Shown here: positions 16,433-24,049 of the stretch, in pieces
How the letters are laid out: the number at the start of each line of letters is the position of its first letter
Position numbering within the stretch: the first letter of the stretch is position 1
Source: Enhygromyxa salina
GTDB lineage: Bacteria > Myxococcota_A > Polyangia > Nannocystales > Nannocystaceae
NCBI RefSeq assembly: GCF_000737335.2
Contig: NZ_JMCC02000038.1
Location: 15,347 to 79,346 of the forward strand
Length of the DNA: 64,000 bases
Reading direction: 5' to 3'
Notes under the pieces: generated by a model
Databases searched by the model: none
Told to the model about the DNA's origin: nothing
What the model saw: the letters and a program-made list of their open reading frames with translations, nothing else
Made by a program: the position numbers and the translations under genes

Positions 16433-18010
16433 TCAGCGCGGGCCCGAACCACGGATACTCGTTGGATCGAGTGCCAGCACCTGCCCGCCGTTCACGTAGC
16501 GAATCGCTGTCAGTTCGCTGATCTCGGCCGGAAGCACCACTTTGATCCAACGCGTTTGGTGATCGCTGAGCTCCGAGACATCGGCCTGCGCGACGATGCG
16601 CTCCCCGGTCGAGGTCTCGAATTCGAACCGCTCGGCGCTCGAGCGACGCCCCACATCAATTCCACCCGGCATCGTCCACCACTCCCAGCTTGGCGACCCG
16701 TCGCTGTTGGCACGGACCGCGCCGACGAGCAGCTGGGTCCGCTCATCCCCGCTGTCCCCCACGCCAGCGCCTTCGAAATCCCACGCTGTCAGGGTCTGAA
16801 TGCGCGCGTGGGTCTTGGCCCAGGTCCAGTCCGAGACCCAGCTCGGCCCGCAGTAGCTCATGTAGTCGTAGACCTTGGCGGGGTCGTACACCTGCAAGCT
16901 CTCGGTCCCGACCCCCCACGCGCCGATCTGGCCGTTGGGGTGCGGGAAGCTTGGATCTGGATCGTCGGCCGCTGCCGTTGGGCACGCCACGTGAGCCAAA
17001 CCCTGCGCGTGGCCGAGCTCGTGGGTGAAGGTCTCGATCGCCGCGCTTGGATCAATGTTCCAGACGACCGTCGCGCTCACCCGGCTGCCCGCGTCGTCCT
17101 TGGTGTCGTTGGCCGCATACGAGATGCCAAACACGCCGCCAAGCGACTGGCTGCCGACGTCGATCAGGGCGTGATAATAGGCGTTGGGATCCGCCCCCTC
17201 GTCGCTGCGTAGCTGGGCCAGGACCGGCAACAGCGAGCTGAGGCTGTTGAGCTGGCCGTCGTAGGGCACCGCCGCGTGCACGTCCCACCGGACCTCGGTG
17301 ACGGGGTTTTGCTCGTAGACGTTGTTGACGATCCCGAGCAGCAGCTTTTCATCGAGCTTCGGCACGTCGCCCTGGTATTCGATCGGCACGATGACCAGCT
17401 CGAGCTCGAGCGGCACCGCTTCAAAGCCGATCGGGCGGTGTCCAACGTCGGGGTTCGACCACGCGCCCGGCTCGAAGCCTTCGCCGATGCTGGGTTGCCG
17501 ATCCCACAGCTCGACCTGGTACTGCGTACCCGCGCGCGTCTGTTCGTCGTCGGTCTCGAGCCGAAACACAAAGGGACCGTTCAGGTCGTCGCGCCGCGAG
17601 CTGGCTTTGACTGTTCGGACCTCCACGAACGAGTCCTCCGAGCCGTCTGGATATTGCAGCGAGAGCCGAGCTTCGATCTCGCGCGGGACCCAGTCTGCGT
17701 CGACGCTGTAGTGGACGCGGATGACCGCGTCGCGCGAGGCGATCGCCACGCCATCTCGCCCGTCGACGTCGATCCAGTCCGCGCCGGCGCCGATCGGCAC
17801 CCGTGTCCCCTGGTTGAGCTCGACCTCGACGATCGAGATCCCAGCAGCGGGGCTCGGATCGCGCTCTTCCGCCTCGGGCCCAGTCAGGCCGCTGGCCGCG
17901 TCTTCCTCGCCAGATCCTCCGAGATCGCGGGACACACCGCCGCAGCCAAGCGACCCAGCCAGCGAGGTCGAGAGCAGCAGTGGGATGACCGATACGCGCA
18001 ATATTCGCAC
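16433..18010 (-). CDS. Metzincin-type metalloprotease lipoprotein
   Basis: 525 residues. The signal MRILRVSVIPLLLSTSLAGS ends near LGC, a slightly off-consensus lipobox, followed by an acidic linker. A conserved N-terminal beta domain precedes the catalytic motif HELGHAQGLAH (HExxHxxGxxH, about residue 330) and a Met-turn YDYMSYCGPSW (about residue 381), the two hallmarks of metzincins. It shares the frame VSDWTWAKTHARIQTLTAWD with the divergent gene at 18329, so the two are paralogues. Probable zinc endopeptidase anchored in the envelope; the family could be M66-like, but that was not tested. Confidence 0.8.
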   Translation of the reverse strand: MRILRVSVIPLLLSTSLAGSLGCGGVSRDLGGSGEEDAASGLTGPEAEERDPSPAAGISIVEVELNQGTRVPIGAGADWIDVDGRDGVAIASRDAVIRVHYSVDADWVPREIEARLSLQYPDGSEDSFVEVRTVKASSRRDDLNGPFVFRLETDDEQTRAGTQYQVELWDRQPSIGEGFEPGAWSNPDVGHRPIGFEAVPLELELVIVPIEYQGDVPKLDEKLLLGIVNNVYEQNPVTEVRWDVHAAVPYDGQLNSLSSLLPVLAQLRSDEGADPNAYYHALIDVGSQSLGGVFGISYAANDTKDDAGSRVSATVVWNIDPSAAIETFTHELGHAQGLAHVACPTAAADDPDPSFPHPNGQIGAWGVGTESLQVYDPAKVYDYMSYCGPSWVSDWTWAKTHARIQTLTAWDFEGAGVGDSGDERTQLLVGAVRANSDGSPSWEWWTMPGGIDVGRRSSAERFEFETSTGERIVAQADVSELSDHQTRWIKVVLPAEISELTAIRYVNGGQVLALDPTSIRGSGPR

Positions 18011-18328
18011 CCCATTCTCGCAAGCAACGAGTGAGCGGGAGAGAGCGGGAGAGAACCCATCCCAGCAACAAAATGTGGGCTGATCCGTGGCCGGGTGCCA
18101 AATCTACTAGAAGCGCGTGGGTGTCGCCAACCGTGAAGTGCGGGCCTCACCAGATCGCATCAGCAGCGAGCCAGGCGCCAATTCAAGCTGTGTCCATGTC
18201 CAGCTCCTGGGCGCTCCGCGAGGCAACCCGGTCTTCGCTCCAGGGGCCGTCAACCTGTCGCTGCTTGGGTCCGCTCGCTGGCACTTCATGCGTGCCGCCC
18301 CCCGACCCTGGAGGTGTATAAAGTGGAA
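18011..18328. other. Intergenic region between divergent metzincin lipoproteins
   Basis: 318 bases holding both promoters. No coding frame, RNA gene or strong hairpin was recognised. GGAGG at 18310-18314 is the only ribosome-binding-like sequence near the plus-strand gene and lies rather far from the ATG. Confidence 0.4.
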
Positions 18329-19957
18329 ATGCGATCTTTGAATTCGGGCACCATGCGACGCGCCACTCTGGGTGGCGTCACTTTGTTCGGCATGAGCGTG
18401 TTGCTCGCGGGCTGCGAGACGGATCCTGGCACCGACGCCACCACGGCAGCGAGCGCTGGCGACAGCGAGAGCGACAGTGGCACCGACGAGGGCGAGCCAT
18501 GGGAGCCAATCCCGGCGCGGGGCGACATCGTCTTGTCGCACGTGGTCGTCAACCAGGCGGTCGACGTGCCGATCGCCGTCGCGGGTGTGTGGGTTGGACC
18601 CCAGGATCGCAACACCTTCGTGGTCGCCAACCGTGACACCTTGCTGCGCGGCTTCTGGGACATCCCCGAGGACTGGGTCGACCGCGAGATCACGGGGCGC
18701 CTCGATCTCGAGTTCCCAGACGGCACCGCGGTCACCAAGGAGCTCGACATCTTCATCGACGCGCCCTCCTACGCGGGTGACCTCAAGCGCGCGTTCACCT
18801 TCGCGCTGATCGCCGATGAGTTCCCGCCCGGGGTCAAGTACCAGCTGTCGCTGTGGGAGGCCGGGCCGGGGTTCGAAGATCAGCGCGAGTCGACGACCGT
18901 CACCAAGTCACCGATCGACGGGCTCGAGCAGATCGGAATCCAGAGCGAGCCCGCGGAGCTCAAGGTCGTGCTGGTCCCGGTCAAGTACGAGGTCCCCGGC
19001 TGCAGCACGAACACCGCCGAGATCACCGAGGACGAAGAGAAGAACTTCCGCGACTACCTGCACGAGCAGTACCCGGTCGAGCAGGTGATCATGGACTTCC
19101 GGCGTGATTCGCCGATCGAGTGGAACCAAGAGCTGACCAGCCTCGCCCAGCTGTGGCAGCCCCTGCGTGACCTGCGAGACGTCGACTTGGCCGCGCCAAA
19201 CGTCTACTACTACGCGCTCGTCGACGCGTGCACTGGCGGCATTGATGGCGCTGGCGGCATCGCGCCAGGGCTGGCAACCGACACCAAGTCAGCCGCCTAC
19301 GAGCGCGTGTCGTCAGGCCTGTGGCACCGGACCGGTACCTACCACTACGAGACCATGGTCCACGAGCTCGGCCACAACCATGGCCGGGCCCACATCTTTT
19401 GCGCCAACGGGGACGCCGCGGGGACCGACCCGTCCTATCCCTACGACGACGGTGTGATCGGCGTGTGGGGGTTCGGGATCCGCTTGTTCAAGCTGCACAG
19501 CCCGACCGCGTCGTGGGAGTTCATGACCTACTGCTCGCCCACCTGGGTGTCTGACTGGGGCTGGTCGAAGGCCTACAACCGGATCCGCACCCTGACGAGC
19601 TGGGACTACGAGGGCGCCGCCCCCGACGAAGGGCCCGGCTCGGACGAGGGCGAGGTGCTGATCGGGCTGCTGTTCAAGAACGGCACCGAAGAGTGGTCCA
19701 CGACCCACGGCGCGAGGGAGCCCGAGTTCTTCAGCAGCGGCGAAGTCATCAGCTTCGACTACGCGGGGGGCGAGGTCGTCGCCTCCCCGACCAACGTGCA
19801 GATTCTCGACGACGGGACCACCATGATCACGACGATGGTGCCGCGGCGCGAGGCCACGTTCGAGCGGGCGACCCGGATCGACGCTGGCGAGCCACGACCG
19901 ATCGTGCTGCAGACCCCGGAGACCCGCGCGTACAAGCTCCGAGCGCCGGCTCGCTAG
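18329..19957 (+). CDS. Metzincin-type metalloprotease lipoprotein (paralogue)
   Basis: 542 residues from ATG 18329. A GTG at 18314 or ATG at 18353 is also possible, and all keep the lipoprotein signal. The lipobox is perfect (MSVLLAGC), followed by an acidic Ser/Asp/Gly linker. The catalytic motif is HELGHNHGRAH (about residue 345) and the Met-turn region is WEFMTYCSPTWVSDWGW (about residue 397). Overall layout matches the minus-strand gene at 16433-18010, with an N-terminal VVVNQAVDVPI module in place of VELNQGTRVPI. Extra cysteines suggest disulfides. It is probably an outer-membrane or periplasmic zinc protease; the substrate is unknown. Confidence 0.8.
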   Translation: MRSLNSGTMRRATLGGVTLFGMSVLLAGCETDPGTDATTAASAGDSESDSGTDEGEPWEPIPARGDIVLSHVVVNQAVDVPIAVAGVWVGPQDRNTFVVANRDTLLRGFWDIPEDWVDREITGRLDLEFPDGTAVTKELDIFIDAPSYAGDLKRAFTFALIADEFPPGVKYQLSLWEAGPGFEDQRESTTVTKSPIDGLEQIGIQSEPAELKVVLVPVKYEVPGCSTNTAEITEDEEKNFRDYLHEQYPVEQVIMDFRRDSPIEWNQELTSLAQLWQPLRDLRDVDLAAPNVYYYALVDACTGGIDGAGGIAPGLATDTKSAAYERVSSGLWHRTGTYHYETMVHELGHNHGRAHIFCANGDAAGTDPSYPYDDGVIGVWGFGIRLFKLHSPTASWEFMTYCSPTWVSDWGWSKAYNRIRTLTSWDYEGAAPDEGPGSDEGEVLIGLLFKNGTEEWSTTHGAREPEFFSSGEVISFDYAGGEVVASPTNVQILDDGTTMITTMVPRREATFERATRIDAGEPRPIVLQTPETRAYKLRAPAR

Positions 19958-20005
19958 CCGGCCCCCACACGGAGCTGCAGCGCGGCCCGACCCGACCCGC
20001 TGAGG

Positions 20006-21247
20006 TCAGGCGACCCGATGCAAGCTGGTCGCCTGACGCGGATCCGAGACCGCGGAAGCCGGCCCGGCGCTGGTCGCCTCAGATGATGCTGGGCCGGCGG
20101 CGGACGCCCCGGTCCCCGCCGACCCCGAGCCAGCGCTGGCCTGCTTGCGAGCGGAGACCGCCAGCGACTTGCGGAAGCTTCGGTCGATCTGACGTAGCAG
20201 CCGCCGCAGGCTCTTGCACACGGGAGTCGCTTGGCGAACGACAACGCCGACCTGAAACCCGAGCCGGCTCGGGCCTAGCCGATCCACGACCAAGCGGTGC
20301 TCACCAACGGTCGCCTGGATCTCGGAGCCTGCGCCGTCGCCCTGCTGATCTTCGATGTCGTGGAACACCTGCGCGAGCCGAGACAGCGCGCGACCGACCA
20401 CGGCTTCATCGAGGCTCGAGTCGTTGGTGCCAGCGATGATCTCTGTGTTGCGCAGCAAGTACGCGGCGAGGATGTCCGGGGTCTGGGCGAGGCGCTCGAT
20501 CTTGTCGAGCACGTCGAGCGGGGCCTCGTCGAGCAGATCGCGGCCGCGCTGGGCGTCACCGAGGTCGCGCTCGAGCAAGCCCTCGATCCGGCCGACGATC
20601 GTGCGCGCGCTGGCGCTGCGGCCAGCGATCCACGTGGCCTTTGCGTCTGCCCACCCAAGCAGCTCGCGGACCGCGTCGGCACCTCGCACGCCGTCGCAGT
20701 GGGCGTGGACGGGCTGCCCATCTTCGAGGTGAATCGCGCCCGTCCGAGCGCCGACACGCAGATGGAGGATGCCGCTGCTGAGGGCCAAGGCGTGGAGCCG
20801 CAGCAGCTCACCGGTCTCGACCGCGCCACATCGACCCGCGAAGTCGATCTTGCGTTCCTGGGCCCGCAGTACCCGCACGAGGGCCCCCGGTTCGCATGGG
20901 CTCGGGACGATCGCCGTGGCTTCTACTTGGGCCGCGAGATCGATCGCACGATCATCGAAGCGAGGCGCGATCACGACCAACGGGAGGTCTGGGTGGCGGG
21001 CCCGGACCCGCAGCGCCAACTCACCGTGCTGCTCTCCAGCATGCTCGACCACCATGCCCAACGTCACTTCACCAATACGCGCACCATCGCCCTCGCCATC
21101 GCCCTCGCCCTCGCCCTCGCCCTCGCCCTCGCCAAAGTGCACCACCGAAACCCCGGGTCGAAGGTGCTGGACCATTTCGGCCAATGCGGCGCCCTGAGAG
21201 GGATCGTGCGCAGCAATCAACAGTTGTAGTGAGGGCGTCGGCGTCAT
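20006..21247 (-). CDS. Receiver-like / DUF4388-like regulatory protein
   Basis: 413 residues. Residues 1-125 look like a degenerate response-regulator receiver (LQLLIAAHDPSQGAALAEMV, LPLVVIAPR, EATAIVPSPCEPGALVRVL); the usual phospho-acceptor Asp is not evident. A run GEGEGEGEGEGDGEGDG interrupts it, encoded by a hexanucleotide repeat. Residues about 145-215 resemble DUF4388/PATAN (LSSGILHLRVGARTGAIHLE, then DGQPVHAH and AVRELLGWADAKATW), a module common in myxobacterial gene regulators. The C-terminus is a helical region and an Ala/Ser/Gly-rich tail. Predicted cytoplasmic signalling protein; the output partner is unknown. Confidence 0.65.
   Translation of the reverse strand: MTPTPSLQLLIAAHDPSQGAALAEMVQHLRPGVSVVHFGEGEGEGEGEGDGEGDGARIGEVTLGMVVEHAGEQHGELALRVRARHPDLPLVVIAPRFDDRAIDLAAQVEATAIVPSPCEPGALVRVLRAQERKIDFAGRCGAVETGELLRLHALALSSGILHLRVGARTGAIHLEDGQPVHAHCDGVRGADAVRELLGWADAKATWIAGRSASARTIVGRIEGLLERDLGDAQRGRDLLDEAPLDVLDKIERLAQTPDILAAYLLRNTEIIAGTNDSSLDEAVVGRALSRLAQVFHDIEDQQGDGAGSEIQATVGEHRLVVDRLGPSRLGFQVGVVVRQATPVCKSLRRLLRQIDRSFRKSLAVSARKQASAGSGSAGTGASAAGPASSEATSAGPASAVSDPRQATSLHRVA
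21084..21134. repeat. Hexanucleotide tandem repeat inside the receiver-like gene
   Basis: About eight copies of GCCCTC or GCCATC in a row, encoding alternating Gly-Glu/Asp on the minus strand. Because the unit is six bases, changes in copy number keep the frame and only alter linker length. Confidence 0.8.
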
Positions 21248-21575
21248 TGGTCGTTTCTCCTGGCATCCGGTTCAGCACGTGCCGTGCCAGTTCTCAATTT
21301 CCGCGCCAAAGCCCCCAATTGCGGGAGAACGTCACTCTCAGGGCGGGTCACCCGGCGTCCGCCAGATTGCGTCTTCTGTAGATGATGTAAGCGAGATGGC
21401 AGATTCCGCTCATTTTTGGGACCTTGGGGCGTTAATCTACGGGCGCGATGCCGGAGAAAGAGCCCGGGATCCCGGTAGCTGCGCGCCCAATAGGGGTTGC
21501 CAAGCATCCCCTCCGCGAGAACGGGCGTGATAACGTGCGTCCGCTACTTGTCTTGTTCTGAGCCGGAGATTTTAC
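21248..21575. other. Intergenic region between divergent genes
   Basis: 328 bases upstream of both the receiver-like gene (minus) and the VWA lipoprotein (plus). It is less GC-rich than its surroundings around 21290-21440. No RNA gene or clear consensus promoter was identified. Confidence 0.4.
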
Positions 21576-22697
21576 ATGACCAGCAAGCTGTTTTGCGCCC
21601 TGCCCCTATCCCTGCTGATGCTCTGCGCCGGATGTGGCGGCAACGACCCCAGCGGTGACACCTACAACGTGACGCTCACCGCGGGTTCGCTGACAGACGG
21701 CAACGACAGCCTGAGCGAGACCGACAGCAGCCCGGGCGATGGGGACGGAGACCCAGGTGGCGACGGCGATCCAAGTGGTGACGGCGACACGGGACCCAAG
21801 CTCGATGTGATCGGCAATGACGAAGGCATGCCCACCGCTGGCGACGCGGGTGACGGCGACGGCTGCCAGAAGGTCGACTTCCTGTTCGTGATCGACAATT
21901 CGGGGTCGATGCTGGAAGAGCAAGACAACCTCGCGGCCTCGTTTCCAAGCTTCATCAATTCGATCAGCAGCACGCTCGACGCGGCGCAGGACTACCACAT
22001 CATGGTGATCGACACCGACGCGTGGGTCTACGCTGGCTGCCCGTTCCTGTGTGGATTTCCGCTCCCCGGCGTCTGCGTTGGATACGAGTGCGGCGTCACC
22101 CAGCCGGCCCAGTGCGAGGACGTCCTCGGTGCTGGGGTCACGTGGCCCAAGGGCGCCAACTCGAGCAACGCCAACTGCAACTTCGTCAACGGCAAGCGCT
22201 TCATGACCGACGCCGAGCCCAACTTGCCGGGCGCCTTCCAATGCGCGGCCCGGGTCGGCACCGACTCGACCGACGACCCCGAGCGCCCCATGGAAGCGAT
22301 GGCCGCCGCGGTCTCTGGCCAGGGCCTGGCGGGGAACTGCAACTACGACTTCCTGCGCGATGACGCGATCTTGGTCGTCACCTACATCACGGACGAAGAC
22401 GACAACGCGGGCGACGGCTCCAGCGGCGGCGTCGATACCTGGCGTCAGGCGCTGATCGACGCCAAGAACGGCGACGAGTCTGCGATCGTGGTGCTCGGCT
22501 TGTTTGGCGACGACGACCTGCCCAACGCGCAGTGCAACGGCGGAGCCGAGACCTCGCCGCGGCTGCGCAGCTTCCTCGACTCTTGGGGCGACAAGGGCAT
22601 CTTCGGCTCGATCTGCGCCCCCGACTACGATGACTTCTTCCAGACCGCGGTCGACATCATCGATACGACCTGCGACGAGTTCGTGCCGCCCGAGTGA
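21576..22697 (+). CDS. VWA-domain lipoprotein
   Basis: 373 residues. The signal MTSKLFCALPLSLLMLCAGC carries a good lipobox (LCAGC). An acidic low-complexity linker (SPGDGDGDPGGDGDPSGDGD) tethers a von Willebrand A domain. The MIDAS motif DNSGSM is at about residue 107 and a later acidic YITDEDDNAGDG segment could complete the metal site. Eight or more cysteines in the VWA domain (CPFLCGFPLPGVCVGYEC) suggest disulfides. This architecture is frequent among myxobacterial surface lipoproteins; it is probably an adhesive or binding protein on the outer membrane. It is monocistronic as far as can be seen. Confidence 0.85.
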   Translation: MTSKLFCALPLSLLMLCAGCGGNDPSGDTYNVTLTAGSLTDGNDSLSETDSSPGDGDGDPGGDGDPSGDGDTGPKLDVIGNDEGMPTAGDAGDGDGCQKVDFLFVIDNSGSMLEEQDNLAASFPSFINSISSTLDAAQDYHIMVIDTDAWVYAGCPFLCGFPLPGVCVGYECGVTQPAQCEDVLGAGVTWPKGANSSNANCNFVNGKRFMTDAEPNLPGAFQCAARVGTDSTDDPERPMEAMAAAVSGQGLAGNCNYDFLRDDAILVVTYITDEDDNAGDGSSGGVDTWRQALIDAKNGDESAIVVLGLFGDDDLPNAQCNGGAETSPRLRSFLDSWGDKGIFGSICAPDYDDFFQTAVDIIDTTCDEFVPPE

Positions 22698-22946
22698 TCC
22701 GAGCGACCGGTGTGCGCGCCACACGGGCAGGTCCACTGATCCTCTGGTCATCGTAGACGATGCTCGAGCGGTGATCCGTGGATCAGTGATCGGCCGTGTG
22801 CGGCAAAAAAAGCCCGGTTTCGGACCGAAAATCTTTGCAGGTGTGATTGCGCCGCCGCGTGGGCGTGCGATCGTGCGTCCACCGAACGTTTCGGACCACC
22901 ACCCAACCTCGGGTGGGCAATCGAATACGCCGCCAAGGAGGGCAGC

Positions 22947-23204
22947 ATGCTGACGCTAACAAGGAAGGCCGGCCAGAAGATCCGCATCGGCGACAACATC
23001 GAGATCGTCGTACGCGAGATTCGAGGTCGACAAGTGCGACTGGGAATCTCGGCGCCCGAAGGTCTCGAAGTGTTCCGCGAGGAGCTCTACCAGCAGATCC
23101 TCGCCGAAGAGGGCAGCGAGCCTGCCGACGCGGAAGCTGGCGCAGCAGCATCGACGCCACGCGAGCGTCAGCCGGCTCGATCCCCCGGGGCGAGCGACGA
23201 GTAG
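22947..23204 (+). CDS. csrA: Carbon storage regulator CsrA
   Basis: 85 residues. MLTLTRKAGQKIRIGDNIEI and VVREIRGRQVRLGISAPEGL, then EVFREE, are classic CsrA, including the RNA-binding strands and the conserved GLEVFREE end. A strong Shine-Dalgarno GGAGGG lies at 22937-22942, five bases from the ATG. The C-terminal tail of about 20 residues (Glu/Ala/Ser-rich) is longer than in the 61-residue enterobacterial protein. It binds GGA motifs in mRNA leaders to control translation. It stands alone and converges with the M15 peptidase gene 9 bp downstream. No flagellar genes are visible nearby. Confidence 0.95.
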   Translation: MLTLTRKAGQKIRIGDNIEIVVREIRGRQVRLGISAPEGLEVFREELYQQILAEEGSEPADAEAGAAASTPRERQPARSPGASDE

Positions 23205-23213
23205 CCCCCAAGT

Positions 23214-24014
23214 CTACCGCCGCTGCTGCGCACACGAGTAAGCCCGGTCACGGACCGGCGCGGGTGTGTCGGCCTCGAACCCAAAGTGCCACCACTCGCG
23301 CGTGTAGGGCCGAAACCCCACCTGCACCAGCGCCGCCCGCAGCTCGAGCCGGTTGCGCAATGGCTCGCCTTCGACCCCACGCAAGAAGCTGGTTTGATCA
23401 AACTGATCCCAGCGCGAGCCCATGTCGAGCGCCGTCCCGTCCGCTCGCGCGAGGCCCAGATCGATCGCGCGACCGCGGGAGTGGGCCGAGTGTGCGGCGA
23501 CCCAGCCGTCGTCGAGCAGGTCTTGGCGGTCGTGCGCCCTGCACCACTCGACCATCGCCTCGCTCGCGCGACGCGGGCGATAGGCGTCGTAGACGATCAG
23601 CCGCAGACCGCTCGCCTCGAGTCGAGCGGCCGCGCGGGCGAGGGCGTTGGCGGCGTCGGCCTCGAGCCAGGCCCCCGCCGCTTCGTATCCGGGCAACGGG
23701 GCGCCGGTAAAATTGTCGTGGCGGTGGTAGCCGGCGACGATGATCACCGAAGGGATCAGCACGCGAAGGTCGACGAGTCCCGCCGGTGGTTCGACGAGCG
23801 CGCAGGTCGGCGCGTGCGCAAGCTCGGGCGGTGGCTCATCGACCGGCCTCGCCGGCGCCGTCGTCGGTTCCCGTGGCGGCTCGCGCGGCGGCTCAACAGC
23901 AGGTCGCGCGCTCCGACGCGGCGGCGAGGGCTCGGGGTCCGCCCCACAAGCAACCAGACAGATCGACAGCAGCCCAGCCGCGCGAGCCGTCCAGGCGCGA
24001 GCTCGGGTGGCCAT
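23214..24014 (-). CDS. VanX/DdpX-like D-Ala-D-Ala dipeptidase lipoprotein (M15D)
   Basis: 266 residues from ATG 24014; a GTG at 24026 would add four. The signal ends at SICLVAC (lipobox), then a Pro/Arg/Glu-rich linker of about 60 residues. The catalytic region shows NFTGAPLPGY, IVYDAYRPRRASEAMVEW, SAHSRGRAIDLGLA (zinc His and Asp), DMGSRWDQFDQTS and EWWHF (catalytic Glu and zinc His), all diagnostic of M15D dipeptidases. The product is expected to hydrolyse D-Ala-D-Ala in the periplasm for cell-wall recycling. No vanHA partner genes lie nearby, so glycopeptide resistance is not implied. Confidence 0.9.
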   Translation of the reverse strand: MATRARAWTARAAGLLSICLVACGADPEPSPPRRSARPAVEPPREPPREPTTAPARPVDEPPPELAHAPTCALVEPPAGLVDLRVLIPSVIIVAGYHRHDNFTGAPLPGYEAAGAWLEADAANALARAAARLEASGLRLIVYDAYRPRRASEAMVEWCRAHDRQDLLDDGWVAAHSAHSRGRAIDLGLARADGTALDMGSRWDQFDQTSFLRGVEGEPLRNRLELRAALVQVGFRPYTREWWHFGFEADTPAPVRDRAYSCAQQRR

Positions 24015-24049
24015 CGAAGCACGCACAGCGCGTACGTATACTCCCGAAC

